DNA of 64,000 nucleotides, taken from the NCBI GenBank assembly GCA_947568835.1, contig OX387612.1, positions 2,790,001-2,854,000 of the forward strand, in the 5' to 3' direction. A program made the position numbers and the translations under genes. The stretch is from Protonemura montana. Lineage: Eukaryota > Arthropoda > Insecta > Plecoptera > Nemouridae. The notes below the pieces were generated by a model. It made no database searches and was not told where the DNA came from. It saw only the letters and a list, made by a program, of their open reading frames with translations. Shown here one piece after another: positions 35,032 to 46,300 of the stretch (the stretch's first letter is position 1; every line of letters begins with the position of its first letter).

Positions 35032-35108
35032 TCTGGGTAAGAAGGGAGGCGACGACCGATGTGTGCTTTGAAGTGGGGGAGGGGGGGACAAGAGGATAAA
35101 ACGCCGAT

Positions 35109-38100
35109 TTACAGCTGGCCGCAGTCGACGACGATGATCTTCTTCGAAGTCTTGCCGCTCTGCGAGCCGTACGATTCCAGCTGAAATCAGAAACGCCGTC
35201 AGAATTCCCGTCGGCGACTCGTTTCCGTTCTTCGGATTCCTGCACTGATGCGTCGTTTCCTTCGCGTTCTTAGAATCCACTGCCGTTGCAGAATTTTAAA
35301 ACATACGCACGTTACCACCGCCAGGGCAGTCATAAACAAAGAGCTAAATAATCATTAAATGCCAGAAAGGTTTCATTGCTCAATTGTTGGCCAACTTCTA
35401 CTAAATTATCCTCCAATCACGTTGATTAATTGCTAGCATTCACGAAAAACACTTTTTTAAATCTCAGATTCAATATTATTTCCAGTAATGCAAATAGGGT
35501 GCCACAAGGACGATAACTTAGTAAGTCAAGTTAGTAATATATTACTAGCTAGCTTCAGGTTAGGACCTAGTAAAATAGCTGATACAGCACATTACCACCC
35601 CCATTGAAAAAGGCAGATGGCCACGAGTTAGCCATCTGTAAAAGTGGTTCTAGTTCTGGAAATTCTGCCAGGCATCAGATTGAGTTGTCAATTCAGTTGA
35701 TTTGTAATGTGCCAAAAGGCTCAGATAACAAAAATGATGATTTGTAATGTGCCAAAAGGCTGGGATAACAAATACGTTTATTTGTAATGTGCCAAAGTGC
35801 TGGGATAGCAAGAATACGTTGATTTGTAATGTGCCAAAGTGCTGGGATAACAAGAATACGTTGAGTTGTAATGTGCCAAAGTGCTGGGATAACAAGAATA
35901 TGCTGAATTGTAATGTGCCAAATTGCTGGGATAACAAATATGTTGATTTATACGATCAGGAAAGTAAAAAAGAGGGTACGGAACTAACTAAGCAAGAGTG
36001 GCAGACCGCGATAGTGGATAGCTCTTTGTTAACGTTTCAGCTGTTAGCTTTATCGCAAGTATCCACTATCGCGGCCTGCCACTCAGCGCTTGGTAAGTTC
36101 CGCACTATCGCTTTACTTTCCCAATCAACAAATCGGATGTCAGTTCGGCGACGTACCTTCTTCACGACGTCCATGCCCTCGACGACGGCGCCGAACACGA
36201 CGTGGCGGTTGTCCAGCCAGCTGGTCTTGGCCGTCGTGATGAAAAACTGGCTTCCGTTGGTGTTGGGACCGGCGTTGGCCATCGACATGATTCCAGGACC
36301 GGTGTGCTGGAGACAAAAATATAGGTCACGTTGTCAAATTTAATTTTACTGGAAATACCTTTAAGGACGTGACGTGGTATAGCGTCACTAGAATCAGAGT
36401 GACTGTGAGTATTCACAGCCTCGTGGCGCTACTCCTTGGAGAACTGTCATTCTCATCAAATACACTGAAATCGTCTCAAAAAGCCAGTGTCCAGATAGCT
36501 CAATGGTTCAGAGCAACACCCGCGATGGGTGGAGATCGGGGTTCGAAACCCCGTTTGGGCATCAATTTTTAAGAGGTTAATAGTGTTCTTATAATAAAAT
36601 ACAAGGTTAATCGATCAGCCTCGTTCCATGAAGATTTCTTTGACTGCTTGCGACTCTTGGCACCTAACTGGCAGCAGCATCCAATATGTCAACTACATTC
36701 GATGGATGATTTCGATTTTTTTTTGTATTTTCAATAATTTCAGATCAGACTTATTTTTTATTGTAAATAACTTGAGAGCAAGGCTTTAAAGACATCATTT
36801 TGAAGCATTTGTAACACCTGGCGTATTGTCACGCCTTCAATGATTATCTCAAAGCGTAACTTATTTTATTATCGGCTGTGTTGATCTCTGAACAATCATG
36901 CATTATTTTGCTTCATAACTATCTTCAAATTATGTGATTATCTTTTATTGTTTGAATTATGTCTAATCTACTCTGAACAACCATTTATTTCTACTGTCAT
37001 TAGTTAGTACCGTTGAGTGTAGGTTATAGGTAGAGAAACAACGTCAATGTTAAAGTCTCTGCGTGAAAGATGGCCGCCAAATGACTACCTTACCGACAAA
37101 AATGCAGAGTACCGGAAGTTTCTGTTAAGTAGAGCCACTGTAACATGAAATTTAATTTTGATATTTATCGTAGGTTACTCGCTTATGAATATCGTTACAT
37201 GTATATCAATCGTTGAGGTAAACATTGATGAAGATTTTTTGAGCATGAAAAGTCTCAAAAGCGAGTAACCTACGAGAAATATCGAAATTAAAATTCATAC
37301 GACAGTGGCTCCACTTAACGCGATTGTCCGGTACTCTGCATTTTTGTCGGTAAGGTAGTCATTTTTCACGCAGAGACATTGACATTGAAACTCTACCTAT
37401 AACCTACACTCAACGTTAGTACTGTTAAATTGAAATGTACACCAATATCATAATATATTGACAGGAAAGTGATGCCGTTTCAAGCAATATAAAATATATT
37501 ACGTCCATTCAGTTAGCAGGAAGTGGTAAAATCTGATTACGCCAGAGAGAACTAAAGAACGACCCAACAAATGCATGGCATTAACAATAGGCAGTTTCCA
37601 CCGACATTCCAAACAGGATTATAATACGCATGTGTTTTATGGTTTCCCCCAAAAATAAATCTCTCATAGTAAGATTAAAAATTGCCTGGCCTACACACTT
37701 GGACCTTGACCTTAATTCCTTTAAAGCCAAAATCCCTTAAACCTAGAAAAGTTTTAGACCACCAAGTTTTAATGGAAATAAATCAGCTGGGCAGTTGCCA
37801 AAATAGCATAAAGCAAGTAAAGAAATCGGCGATAAAGTTTTAGATCTGGCATAAAAAAAAGCGTTCACATACATTAAAACCTACAACCCAACGGCTATTC
37901 TGAGATTTTGATTGATCGCTTTCAATTGATACACTTGCATTTGTTCCATTGTCCTTTTTGCCAACAATGGCAGGTCATTGATAAGCGGTCGTCGATACCG
38001 AAATAGTTTCTTAGAATCAGCTAACTGCTATTTAATTGAAGAGGAGAACTGAATGGAGAGCAATGGAACGAAAGAAATCAAAATAGTCTTTTATAAACAA

Positions 38101-39632
38101 ATCCAAGAAGGGATCATTGTTAATTGCATTGCAATTAATACTTGGGAAACCACTTGGTAATTTTCCGTTATAAAAAAATTTTTTTTTCAAATTATTCTAC
38201 ACTAGCCAGGAGGTAATCTATTCTGGAAAAAAAATCCTCAATCACCGAGCAACGCGACAATTCGAAATCGCACCCACCTTAAGCGTGAAGTTCTCGTCCT
38301 CGAACTTGTTTCCGTAGATCGACTTGCCCCCGGTGCCGTTGTGGTTGGTGAAGTCGCCACCCTGGCACATGAAGTTGGGGATGACGCGGTGGAAGGTGGA
38401 TCCCTTGTAGCCGAAACCCTTCTCGCCGGTGCACAGAGCACGGAAGTTCTCCACCGTCTTCGGCACGACATCGTCGCGGAGCTGCCGCACACAAACGCAG
38501 GCGGTTAATCGACGAGGCTTTTGTTAGCTTGGGATCTAGCGGTCGTTTTTAAAAGCCTGAATCATTTAGCTTTTGGCGGGCTTGGGTAGAACGGTTGGTG
38601 GTATTCTAGTAAAGTCCAAGAACAGTCGTCTGTTTAAAATATGGTTCAAACTCACAATAATTAACAGACACTAAAAACTATCAATTTTAATAGGTCAATG
38701 AAAAGAAACGTAGGCAACTTACATTTGTACTGGAAAAAACTACTGTAAAAAAACACAGAAAGGCCATTTTATCTACTATCTACTGAAAAAAAAGTGAAGG
38801 AAACAGATAGTATATAGCAGCATAAGTGGCTTATTCCTTCAAATTAGGATTCAAACAAAACGGATGTCATATACAAAAAAAAAATGGCCATAGATATTAT
38901 CTGCACCTGCCCGAATAGGTCAAGTAATTTGCTGGCCAGTTATGCTAGCTAGCTAGCTAGCATGCATGCAGGTCCCAGGGAATGGCAATTAAGTAATGTT
39001 GACCTTGATAAAAGAAGCGAGAAATATGCTACCCACACCTGCAAGCAGCTATGCAACTGCTCATTAAAGACACACCTATTTACTTTCAGAAAACCATAGA
39101 GTTGGAATGGCATTAAAACTGGGTTCATATCGATAAGCAGATAAGTGGATCGATTTAGCTGGTGAGCCTAGCCCTGACCTGCCGGCCTCGTGGTCAGCCT
39201 AATCCTGCAATGTAACTTATGCTGGCCCCCAGCCAAAGTTCGAAAAATTTCTAAGAAATCTGGCATAAAATTTGCAAATTAATTGCACTGCTGGAAATAA
39301 ACTCCATGCATAAATATCGCGACAAAGCAAAGCCCGATACCGGGGGCCGGGTCGTCCATTCCACGCCAGCGATGCCGCCCAAATCGCGAAGTCATGGATG
39401 TGATAGTTATTTTATGTTTTACCGCACAGGGAGTGTGCAAATAATGACTTACCTCGATCACAATTCTTCCCGCCGGTGCGTTATCGGCGGTCATGTCGAA
39501 GAAAACACGCGGAAAACCCATCTTCTTAGCAAATTCTCGGCGAACGACAAAGCTGAATTGCGGCAAGGTCCGACCCTGAATGGCGAACTTGGAGAAGGAA
39601 CAACTGGGAAGCCGGCGAATTAGGGCCGCCAT
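35109..39632 (-). CDS. Cyclophilin-type peptidyl-prolyl isomerase, probably mitochondrial
   Basis: Four minus-strand exons, all phase 0: 39632-39453, 38481-38278, 36306-36157 and 35180-35109, 201 residues. The first 36 residues ([20 protein letters not shown], then [17 protein letters not shown]) are basic, Ser-rich and free of acidic residues before RREF, as expected of a mitochondrial presequence. The rest is a standard cyclophilin A/D domain. It has [20 protein letters not shown] with the catalytic Arg, FMCQGGDFT with the Phe/Gln pair, [15 protein letters not shown] and [11 protein letters not shown] with the Trp/His of the proline pocket, and it ends [13 protein letters not shown] (cyclophilin D), which regulates the permeability transition pore, is the likely vertebrate counterpart. 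A second in-frame Met at MGFPRVFFD could give a cytosolic form. It shares an upstream region with CCAR1. Introns carry a 42-bp array and several small elements. Confidence 0.95.
35695..35940. repeat. 42-bp tandem array, about 6 copies, cyclophilin intron 3
   Basis: The unit combines GATTTGTAATGTGCCAAAGT and GCTGGGATAACAAGAATACG. Units at the left edge are more diverged. Confidence 0.93.
35950..36128. mobile_element. Foldback element, family 2
   Basis: Inverted arms GTGGCAGACCGCGATAGTGG and CCACTATCGCGGCCTGCCAC, with outer ends GGAAAGTAAAAAAG and CTTTACTTTCCCAATCAACA. Related single arms occur at 44955-45055 and 58965-59105. The right edge is about 30 bp from the donor of cyclophilin exon 3. 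Confidence 0.75.
36362..36605 (+). mobile_element. tRNA-like SINE with intact A and B boxes
   Basis: Sense copy: 5' module GTGACGTGGTATAGCGTCAC, A box TAGCTCAATGGTTCAGAGCA, B box GGGGTTCGAAACCCC, tail TTTGGGCATCAATTTTTAAG. It is the best-preserved split promoter of this family in the window and lies in a cyclophilin intron. Confidence 0.85.
37011..37415. mobile_element. Long-TIR foldback MITE with target duplication
   Basis: Nearly the whole element is an inverted repeat with arms of about 180 bp: left CGTTGAGTGTAGGTTATAGG, right CCTATAACCTACACTCAACG. The flanks are TTAGTAC on both sides (7 bp, or GTTAGTAC if 8), which suits a hAT-like duplication. It lies in intron 2 of the cyclophilin gene. 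Confidence 0.8.
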
Positions 39633-39634
39633 TT
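39624..39634 (-). promoter_or_regulatory. YY1-like motif at the cyclophilin start codon
   Basis: The minus strand reads AAAATGGCGGC, with the ATG being the cyclophilin start. It fits the YY1 consensus AANATGGCGGC, known in mammals to overlap start codons of housekeeping genes. Confidence 0.4.
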
Positions 39635-40357
39635 TGATAAATGACCATGCGGCGTGATATATTTCTGATGTGTTCGTAAAAAAAATTGTAATGCTACTTT
39701 ACAAGTCAAAAAAACTAGGCCCAAGTGTACGTTTCAAGCCTAAGCTTCCAATAATTATATTTAATATACATTTTAAAAATAAGTTAAGAACTATTTTTAT
39801 TAGCGTAATACTTCCTGCCCTTTATTTAACTTATGTTATCCAATTAACCGGTTTTTGTATTTCTATACAGATTCAATGCATCGATAAAATGAAACATAAA
39901 AATTAATTAATATTTGAAACATTCATATTACAAAAAACTAATAAATTGTTCGCAACAAGTTCTTATTTTTATAGGCTTATGACCATCAGCGTAGTTGATA
40001 ATTTAATATTCAAGATGGCGTGTTTGCATTCGGCAAAGTTTTGATGCAAATTTGTACAATTACAAATCGTGCAATCTGTTCGTTCTTGTTTACCCAGGAA
40101 AAGTTTAGAAGTATAGTACACTAATTTCTTTGTTGAACAGAAAGTCGCATAACAACAGCTTTGAACTGGTATGCGGCATAACTCATCAAATTATAACATG
40201 ATTGTCACATTTTCTACAATTCCCATATTGAGAATTTTAATCCCTACTGCACAAACATGCTTATACTTGGCTTCACACCAATCTTAAAACTATCACATCT
40301 TGTACGTAGCTTGTATCCTCTGAGCCGCAATAAAATATGTAAACCAATTGCTTACAG
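39633..40357. promoter_or_regulatory. Divergent promoter region between cyclophilin and CCAR1
   Basis: The two start codons are 743 bp apart on opposite strands. CCAR1 has an AG acceptor at 40357-40358 before its ATG exon, so its non-coding first exon must lie within this interval. A second YY1-like core (AAGATGGCG at 40012-40020) sits in the interval on the plus strand. The remainder is AT-rich with no coding signal. Confidence 0.5.
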
Positions 40358-40375
40358 GCGTATCACGATCCCAAC

Positions 40376-43300
40376 ATGTCCCATTACGGCAATGCTGCGA
40401 AAAACAACCCACCGTGGGTTCGTTCTGCGCAGCAACCGATGCCAACGGGAGTTGCACCACAACACATGCAGACTCAGATGATGAATCAGGCTATGGGACA
40501 GAACGCTATGAATCCAGCTGTCATGGTACAGTACCAACAACAGCAACAACAACAGCAACAGCAGCAACAGCAGCAACAGCAAGTTTACCAACAAATGCAA
40601 CAGCAACAGCCGATGCAGCAGGTAATAATATTGAATCTAGATTAGTACCTCACAGATCTTGAATGGGACTTGCATATGATTTTTTTGCTACATTATGTTT
40701 TTCATTCAACAGACGATGTCCATGTCAGGAATGGGTGGGATGACAGCTGCTATGTCTCCAATGAATCAAGGATTATATCCTCAAGTTGCCACTGTAAGCT
40801 ACCCGACACCTCGAGCTTTAAATCCGTCGGCATTTCAGTCTCCTCAACAGCAGGTGAGCTTCTTTGTTCGTTTTGTTTGAAGAAACTCCAAACGTAACCT
40901 ATAAATGTTAAGTCGTAACATTTTGACTGGCTTTTGAGCAGACAGAATCAAATTGTCAAGGATGTTAGATGGATTGTGGATCGGGTTGAAAAAGTTCTTA
41001 TTTATATCATTTATATTTGGGGAAGTCTTGTTATGTGTTCGGGAGAGAGGTTGGAGGGATGAAAGTTAATACAGCAACTTGATTCGCCTTGCTTATCAAC
41101 CTCTCGACAGCATGGATTTGTGGAGGAATCCTGCTTTTTGAATTGTTCCGTTCTTCGGAAGGGACGTTAAGCCGGTGGTCCCCTTGGTGCTCTTCGACAG
41201 TAGTAGGCTACGTGCTGGCACCGGATTTCCCCTCCTCCCTTCTAGGCTAGGTTAGGTTCATCATCATCCTCTCACTCACGGATGCCATTTGACCAGTGCC
41301 GCATGACCAGATGTCAAAACAGTGCATCGTTAAACACCACAAAATAATAATAGTCTTGTTATGCTTTTAGCGACTGATGAATGTTTTTATTCCAGTTGAC
41401 ACCGCAGCCAGTAACGCCAGTCGCAACGAATCCTTCGTCGAAACAGCGAGTCTTTACCGGAACTGTGACGAAAGTCCACGACAACTTCGGCTTCGTCGAC
41501 GAAGACGTGTTCTTTCAATCCAGGTGAGAGATTTTAGGAACTTTACCTACGGATACTTATTTTTAAATTGGATACCATGAATACCAAAAGGATGTTAGAG
41601 TAGCTTGGGTGTATATTTTATTGTGTAAAATAATGTGTTCTGATAAGTTATACTAACAAGTAATGAAAATATTTGCTGTTTCTCTATCAAAAACCTGGAA
41701 AAAAAATGAAAAAATTCTCTCTGATGGTTTTTAGACTCATGTCTACTTGATTTATCCTTAGCACTAGTTTTTGCTAAAAGAATTCTCTCTTTTCAGCAGT
41801 TTTTTGCTGTATTTACTTAAACCTCAAATTTCTTTTGTTGTACTAGATTGCTTACTTTATGTAATAAATAATTGTTTTATGGACAGAGCTCTGATTCACT
41901 CTTTTTAATTATTTTCATCAATAAAAAAACTCGTTTAGCTTTGTACAAAGTGTCGGAAAAATTCAACTTACAAAACTGGTACGATTCTCAACAAAAAAGA
42001 AAATGTGTAAATCTTGTTATGGGTGGGAAAACCTGGGTGATTTTTCTGAAAGAACGCAGGGGGATAAAGTTAAGAACATGTTAAATCGGTAGGTTAAAGT
42101 TAACAACAGTATGACAAAGAAATTAGCTGATTTTCCTACCCCAAAACGATAGGAAAATATTCACTTCATTTTTTATACAAAGTTACAAACCTCTTCTATC
42201 CAAAGCAAAACCGTAGAACATTTCACATCATAACTTGACTCAGAAATGGAAACACCGGTTCTCATGAGATCACCGAAGTTAAGCAACACTGCGCTGAGTC
42301 AGGTATTGGATGGGTGACCATCATACACATGACCAGTTCTGTTCGGGAGAGAGGTTGGAGGGATGAAAGTTAAGCAACACTGCGCTGAGTCAGGTATTGG
42401 ATGGGTGACCATCATACACATGACCAGTTATGTTCGGGAGAGAGGTTGAAGGGATGAAAGTTTGTACAGCAACTTCACTCGTCTTGCTTATCAACCTCTC
42501 GACAGCATAGATTTGTGGAGGAATCCTGTTGTGCGCGTTGTACCGTCCTTCGGAAGGGACGTTAAGCTGGTGGTCTCCTTGGTGCTCTTCGACAGGAGTA
42601 GGCTACGTGCCGGCTTCGGGTTTCCCCTCCTCCCTTCTAGGCTAGGTTAGGTCCCTCAACATTATCCACTCATTCACTGACACCATTAAACCAGTGCTAC
42701 AAGGCCAGATGTCAAAACAGTGCGTCGTTAAACACCACAAATAATAATAATTGACTCAGAAAACCAGCGTGCAACCAAACTATTGGGGTTTATTTGATCA
42801 ACATCAGGCTTCAACTCGGTTTACACTCAAGATTTAATTTAAATCTCGAGTGTAAACCAAGAACAACAAGAAAATATTGTCACAAATTTTTTTTTTCATG
42901 AATTAAAATCACATTTAAATAAAAATTACAATCTTTTGTTGAGCTTTCAAACCTTTCAAAATAACAAAAAATCCATAACAACCTTTTTTTTTTTAACTAA
43001 GTTTAAGCTTAAAAACTATTTGAAATGGGTTTTGAATGCTAATTAAGAAATAACTAACTTTCCCAACATTTCATAACTTGTACCTGTAACTTCTTCAAGG
43101 GCAAGTTACTTACCCTTGATGAAATAACATACAAGTTACGTAACGTTTTGTTCTTTACTTTGCATTCAAACCCCATTTCAAATAGTTTTTGCCAAAACTA
43201 GTGCTAAGTTTAGACAAAGTAGACATGAGTCTAAAAACAATCATAAATTAAAGCTTGACTTTATTGAAATCAATTATTGAACAAGTATCTAAACCTTAAG

Positions 43301-46300
43301 AAAAACTTTTTGAACTGGGTTTTGAATGCTTAGTAAAGGGATTTCAGAAATGAGAATTTCTGTTAAAGATTTCTCTTTACTTAGCATCCAAAACCCAGTT
43401 AAAACTAGTGCTAAGGATAAATCAAGTAGACGTTAGTCTAAAAACTATCTAAACCTTGTTTCTAAACCCCACCAGCTGCTGCGTGAAGGGTTCCAACCCA
43501 GTGGTGGGCGATCGTGTGCTCGTCGAGGCTTCGTTCAACCCGCAGATGCCGTTCAAGTGGAACGCGACCAGGATCCAGGTGCTGCCGATGGCGGGCGGAC
43601 CTCGTATCTCGAGCAACATGACACCGAAGACACCCGGCGGGTACAACGCAGTACCTCCACCCTGTGAGTCAACATCAACATTTGCTTAACTCTCATTAAC
43701 CGTTCAGTTAAAGGTGGATTATATCTACGTTCGGCTCAACTTAAATATACAAATCTATGGCAAAAGCCCACTCTACCGAACGGTTTGGTGTGTTGAAAAC
43801 ACCGGTTCTCGTTAGATCACCGAAGTTAAGCAACACTGCGCTGGGTCAGGTATTAGATGGGTGACCATCATACACATGACCAGTTCTGTTCGGGAGAGAG
43901 GTTGGAGGGATGAAAGTTAAGCAACACTGCGCTGGGTCAGGTATTGGATGGGTGACCATCATACACATGACCAGTTCTGTTCGGGAGAGAGGTTGGAGGG
44001 ATGAAAGTTAGTACAGCAACTTCACTCGCCTTGCTTATCAACCTCTCGACAGCATGGATTTGTGGAGGAATCCTGTTGTTCGCGTTGTACCGTCCTTCGG
44101 AAGGGACGTTAAGTCGGTGGTCCCCTTGGTCTTTGACAGGAGTAGGCTACGTGCCGGCACCGGGTTTCCCCTCCTCCCTTCTAAGCTAGGTTAGGTTCAT
44201 CATCGTCAACTCATTCACCGACGCCATTAGACCAGTGCCGCATGGCGCGTTGTCAAAACAGTGCGTCGTTAAACAACACAAATAAATAAAAAAAATAACT
44301 CACCGAAACAGCGCAAGCAAACTTTTTAAAACCTGTTTTACGTGGACCCCGCAGCCGACAACTCGAACAACTACTCGAGCAACGGCCGCGGACAGAAACG
44401 CGGTCGCCGCGACGATCGCAAGGATCGACCGGCGCGCGACGAGGACGACGACGCGGATCGCAAGCGTCGCCGCGACGATCGGCAGAAGGAACGCGACGAG
44501 AAGGACAAGGAGAAGACGGCAGCGTCGTCGACGTCGCGCAAGCGGAGCAAGAGTCCGCGGCCGGCGCGGAGGAGGGCGCGCGCGGCGCCGCGGTACATGG
44601 TGCAGATACCGAAGATTGCATTGGATTTGTGAGTACCGCTGAAAAGCATTGCATTTCGTGACGTCATTTTCATGTTACGAACTTTGTGGCTTTAAGAAAA
44701 ACTATTTGAACTGGGTTTTGAATGCAAAGTAAAGAACTACTAAATTTACTAAATTTATAATTTACTTCTAAATATATTAAATTATAGTCTATGATATGTT
44801 ACATTACGTTATGTTGTGGCTACTAAATTATAGTACTGGAAAATTAGTTGTCCTTTACTTAGCATTCAAAACCCAGTTCAAATAGTTTTTCTTAAAACTA
44901 GTGCTAAAGTTACATCAAGTAGACATGAGTCTAAAAACTATCAGAAGTTTGTGGCTATGTTGATTGGGAAAGTTAAGGGGGAGTACAGAACTTATTGAGC
45001 GTGGATAGATCTTTGTTAATGTTTCGGGCTTTTGCCGTTATCACCGGAGAGAGGAGAATTTCTTTTATTTATATTATTTGATTTCTTTCCACAAGATAGA
45101 GCTAAACATGCGAGTTGTGGTATTTTTTAATTTTTTTTTTATTATAAAATTTATTTTCATACTTAGGCATGGTACATGTTCTTATGCAAGTTCTTAGAGT
45201 AATAGCGTTGAGTGTAAATAAAAAAATCGACATCTAGAATCCGGCGTCCCCGACTCCGCCCCCTTTCAACGTCTTGCTCCGCCCCCCCCCGCAGGCCTGA
45301 GGCCGACGTGCTGGAACTCCGTCGCCGCTACGCCAACATGTACGTGCCGTCCGACTTCTTCTGCACCAACTTCCGCTGGGTGGACGCGTTCCCGCCGAAC
45401 AGCCCGTTCTCGCTGGACCGGCCGTGCGCGTTCCACGTTCTGCACAAGGATGTGGAACGGGTCGGCGACGTCGGGGCCTCGAGCGCGTCCGTCGACCCAC
45501 CGGATGCAGACTACCTCTTCTCCGCAAAGGTACATATCTCCACACTCAATTCTGTTATCTTATGTTACCACGGGTATATCATGGCCTAGCATAGGAGGTT
45601 CAATGATAGATTCAATGTTTGGTAGCCATGGAGATGCTGAGATCGCCTGACAGAGCTTCTCAATCCTGCTATCTTATGTTACCACGGGTATATCATGGCC
45701 TAGCATAGGAGGTTCAATGGTAGATTCAATGTTTGGTAGCCATGGAGATGCTGAGATCACCTGACAGAGCTTCTCAATTCTGCTATCTTATGTTACCACG
45801 GGTATATCATGGCTTAGTATAGGAGGTTCAATGGTAGATTCAACGTTTGGTAGCTATGGAGATGCTGAGATCACCTGACAGAGCTTCTCAATTCTGCTAT
45901 CTTATGTTACCACGGGTATATCATGACCTAGCATAGGAGGTTCAATGGTAGATTGAACGTTTGGTAGCCATGGAGATGCTGAGATCGCCTGACAGAGCTT
46001 GTCAATTCTGCTATCTTATGTTACCACGGGTATATCATGGCCTAGCATAGGAGGTTCAATGTTAGATTCAACGTTTGGTAGCCATGGAGATGCTGAGATC
46101 GCCTTACAGAGCTTCTCAATTCTGCTATCTTATGTTACCACGAGTATATCATGGCCTAGCATATGAGGTTCAATGGTAGATGAAGTTGACTGCCCGCCAA
46201 GCCTAACCCCCACTCGATGCCCGCCAAGCCTAACCTCCACCCAATGCCCGCCAGGTGATGCTGATCAGCATGCCCGCCATGGAAGAGGTCTACCGCAAGT

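Noticed and set aside
44001-44189. Frame MKVSTATSLALLINLSTAWI, also at 15577 and 58545-58733
   Set aside because: It recurs only because it lies inside copies of the 5S-derived SINE. No evidence for a protein.
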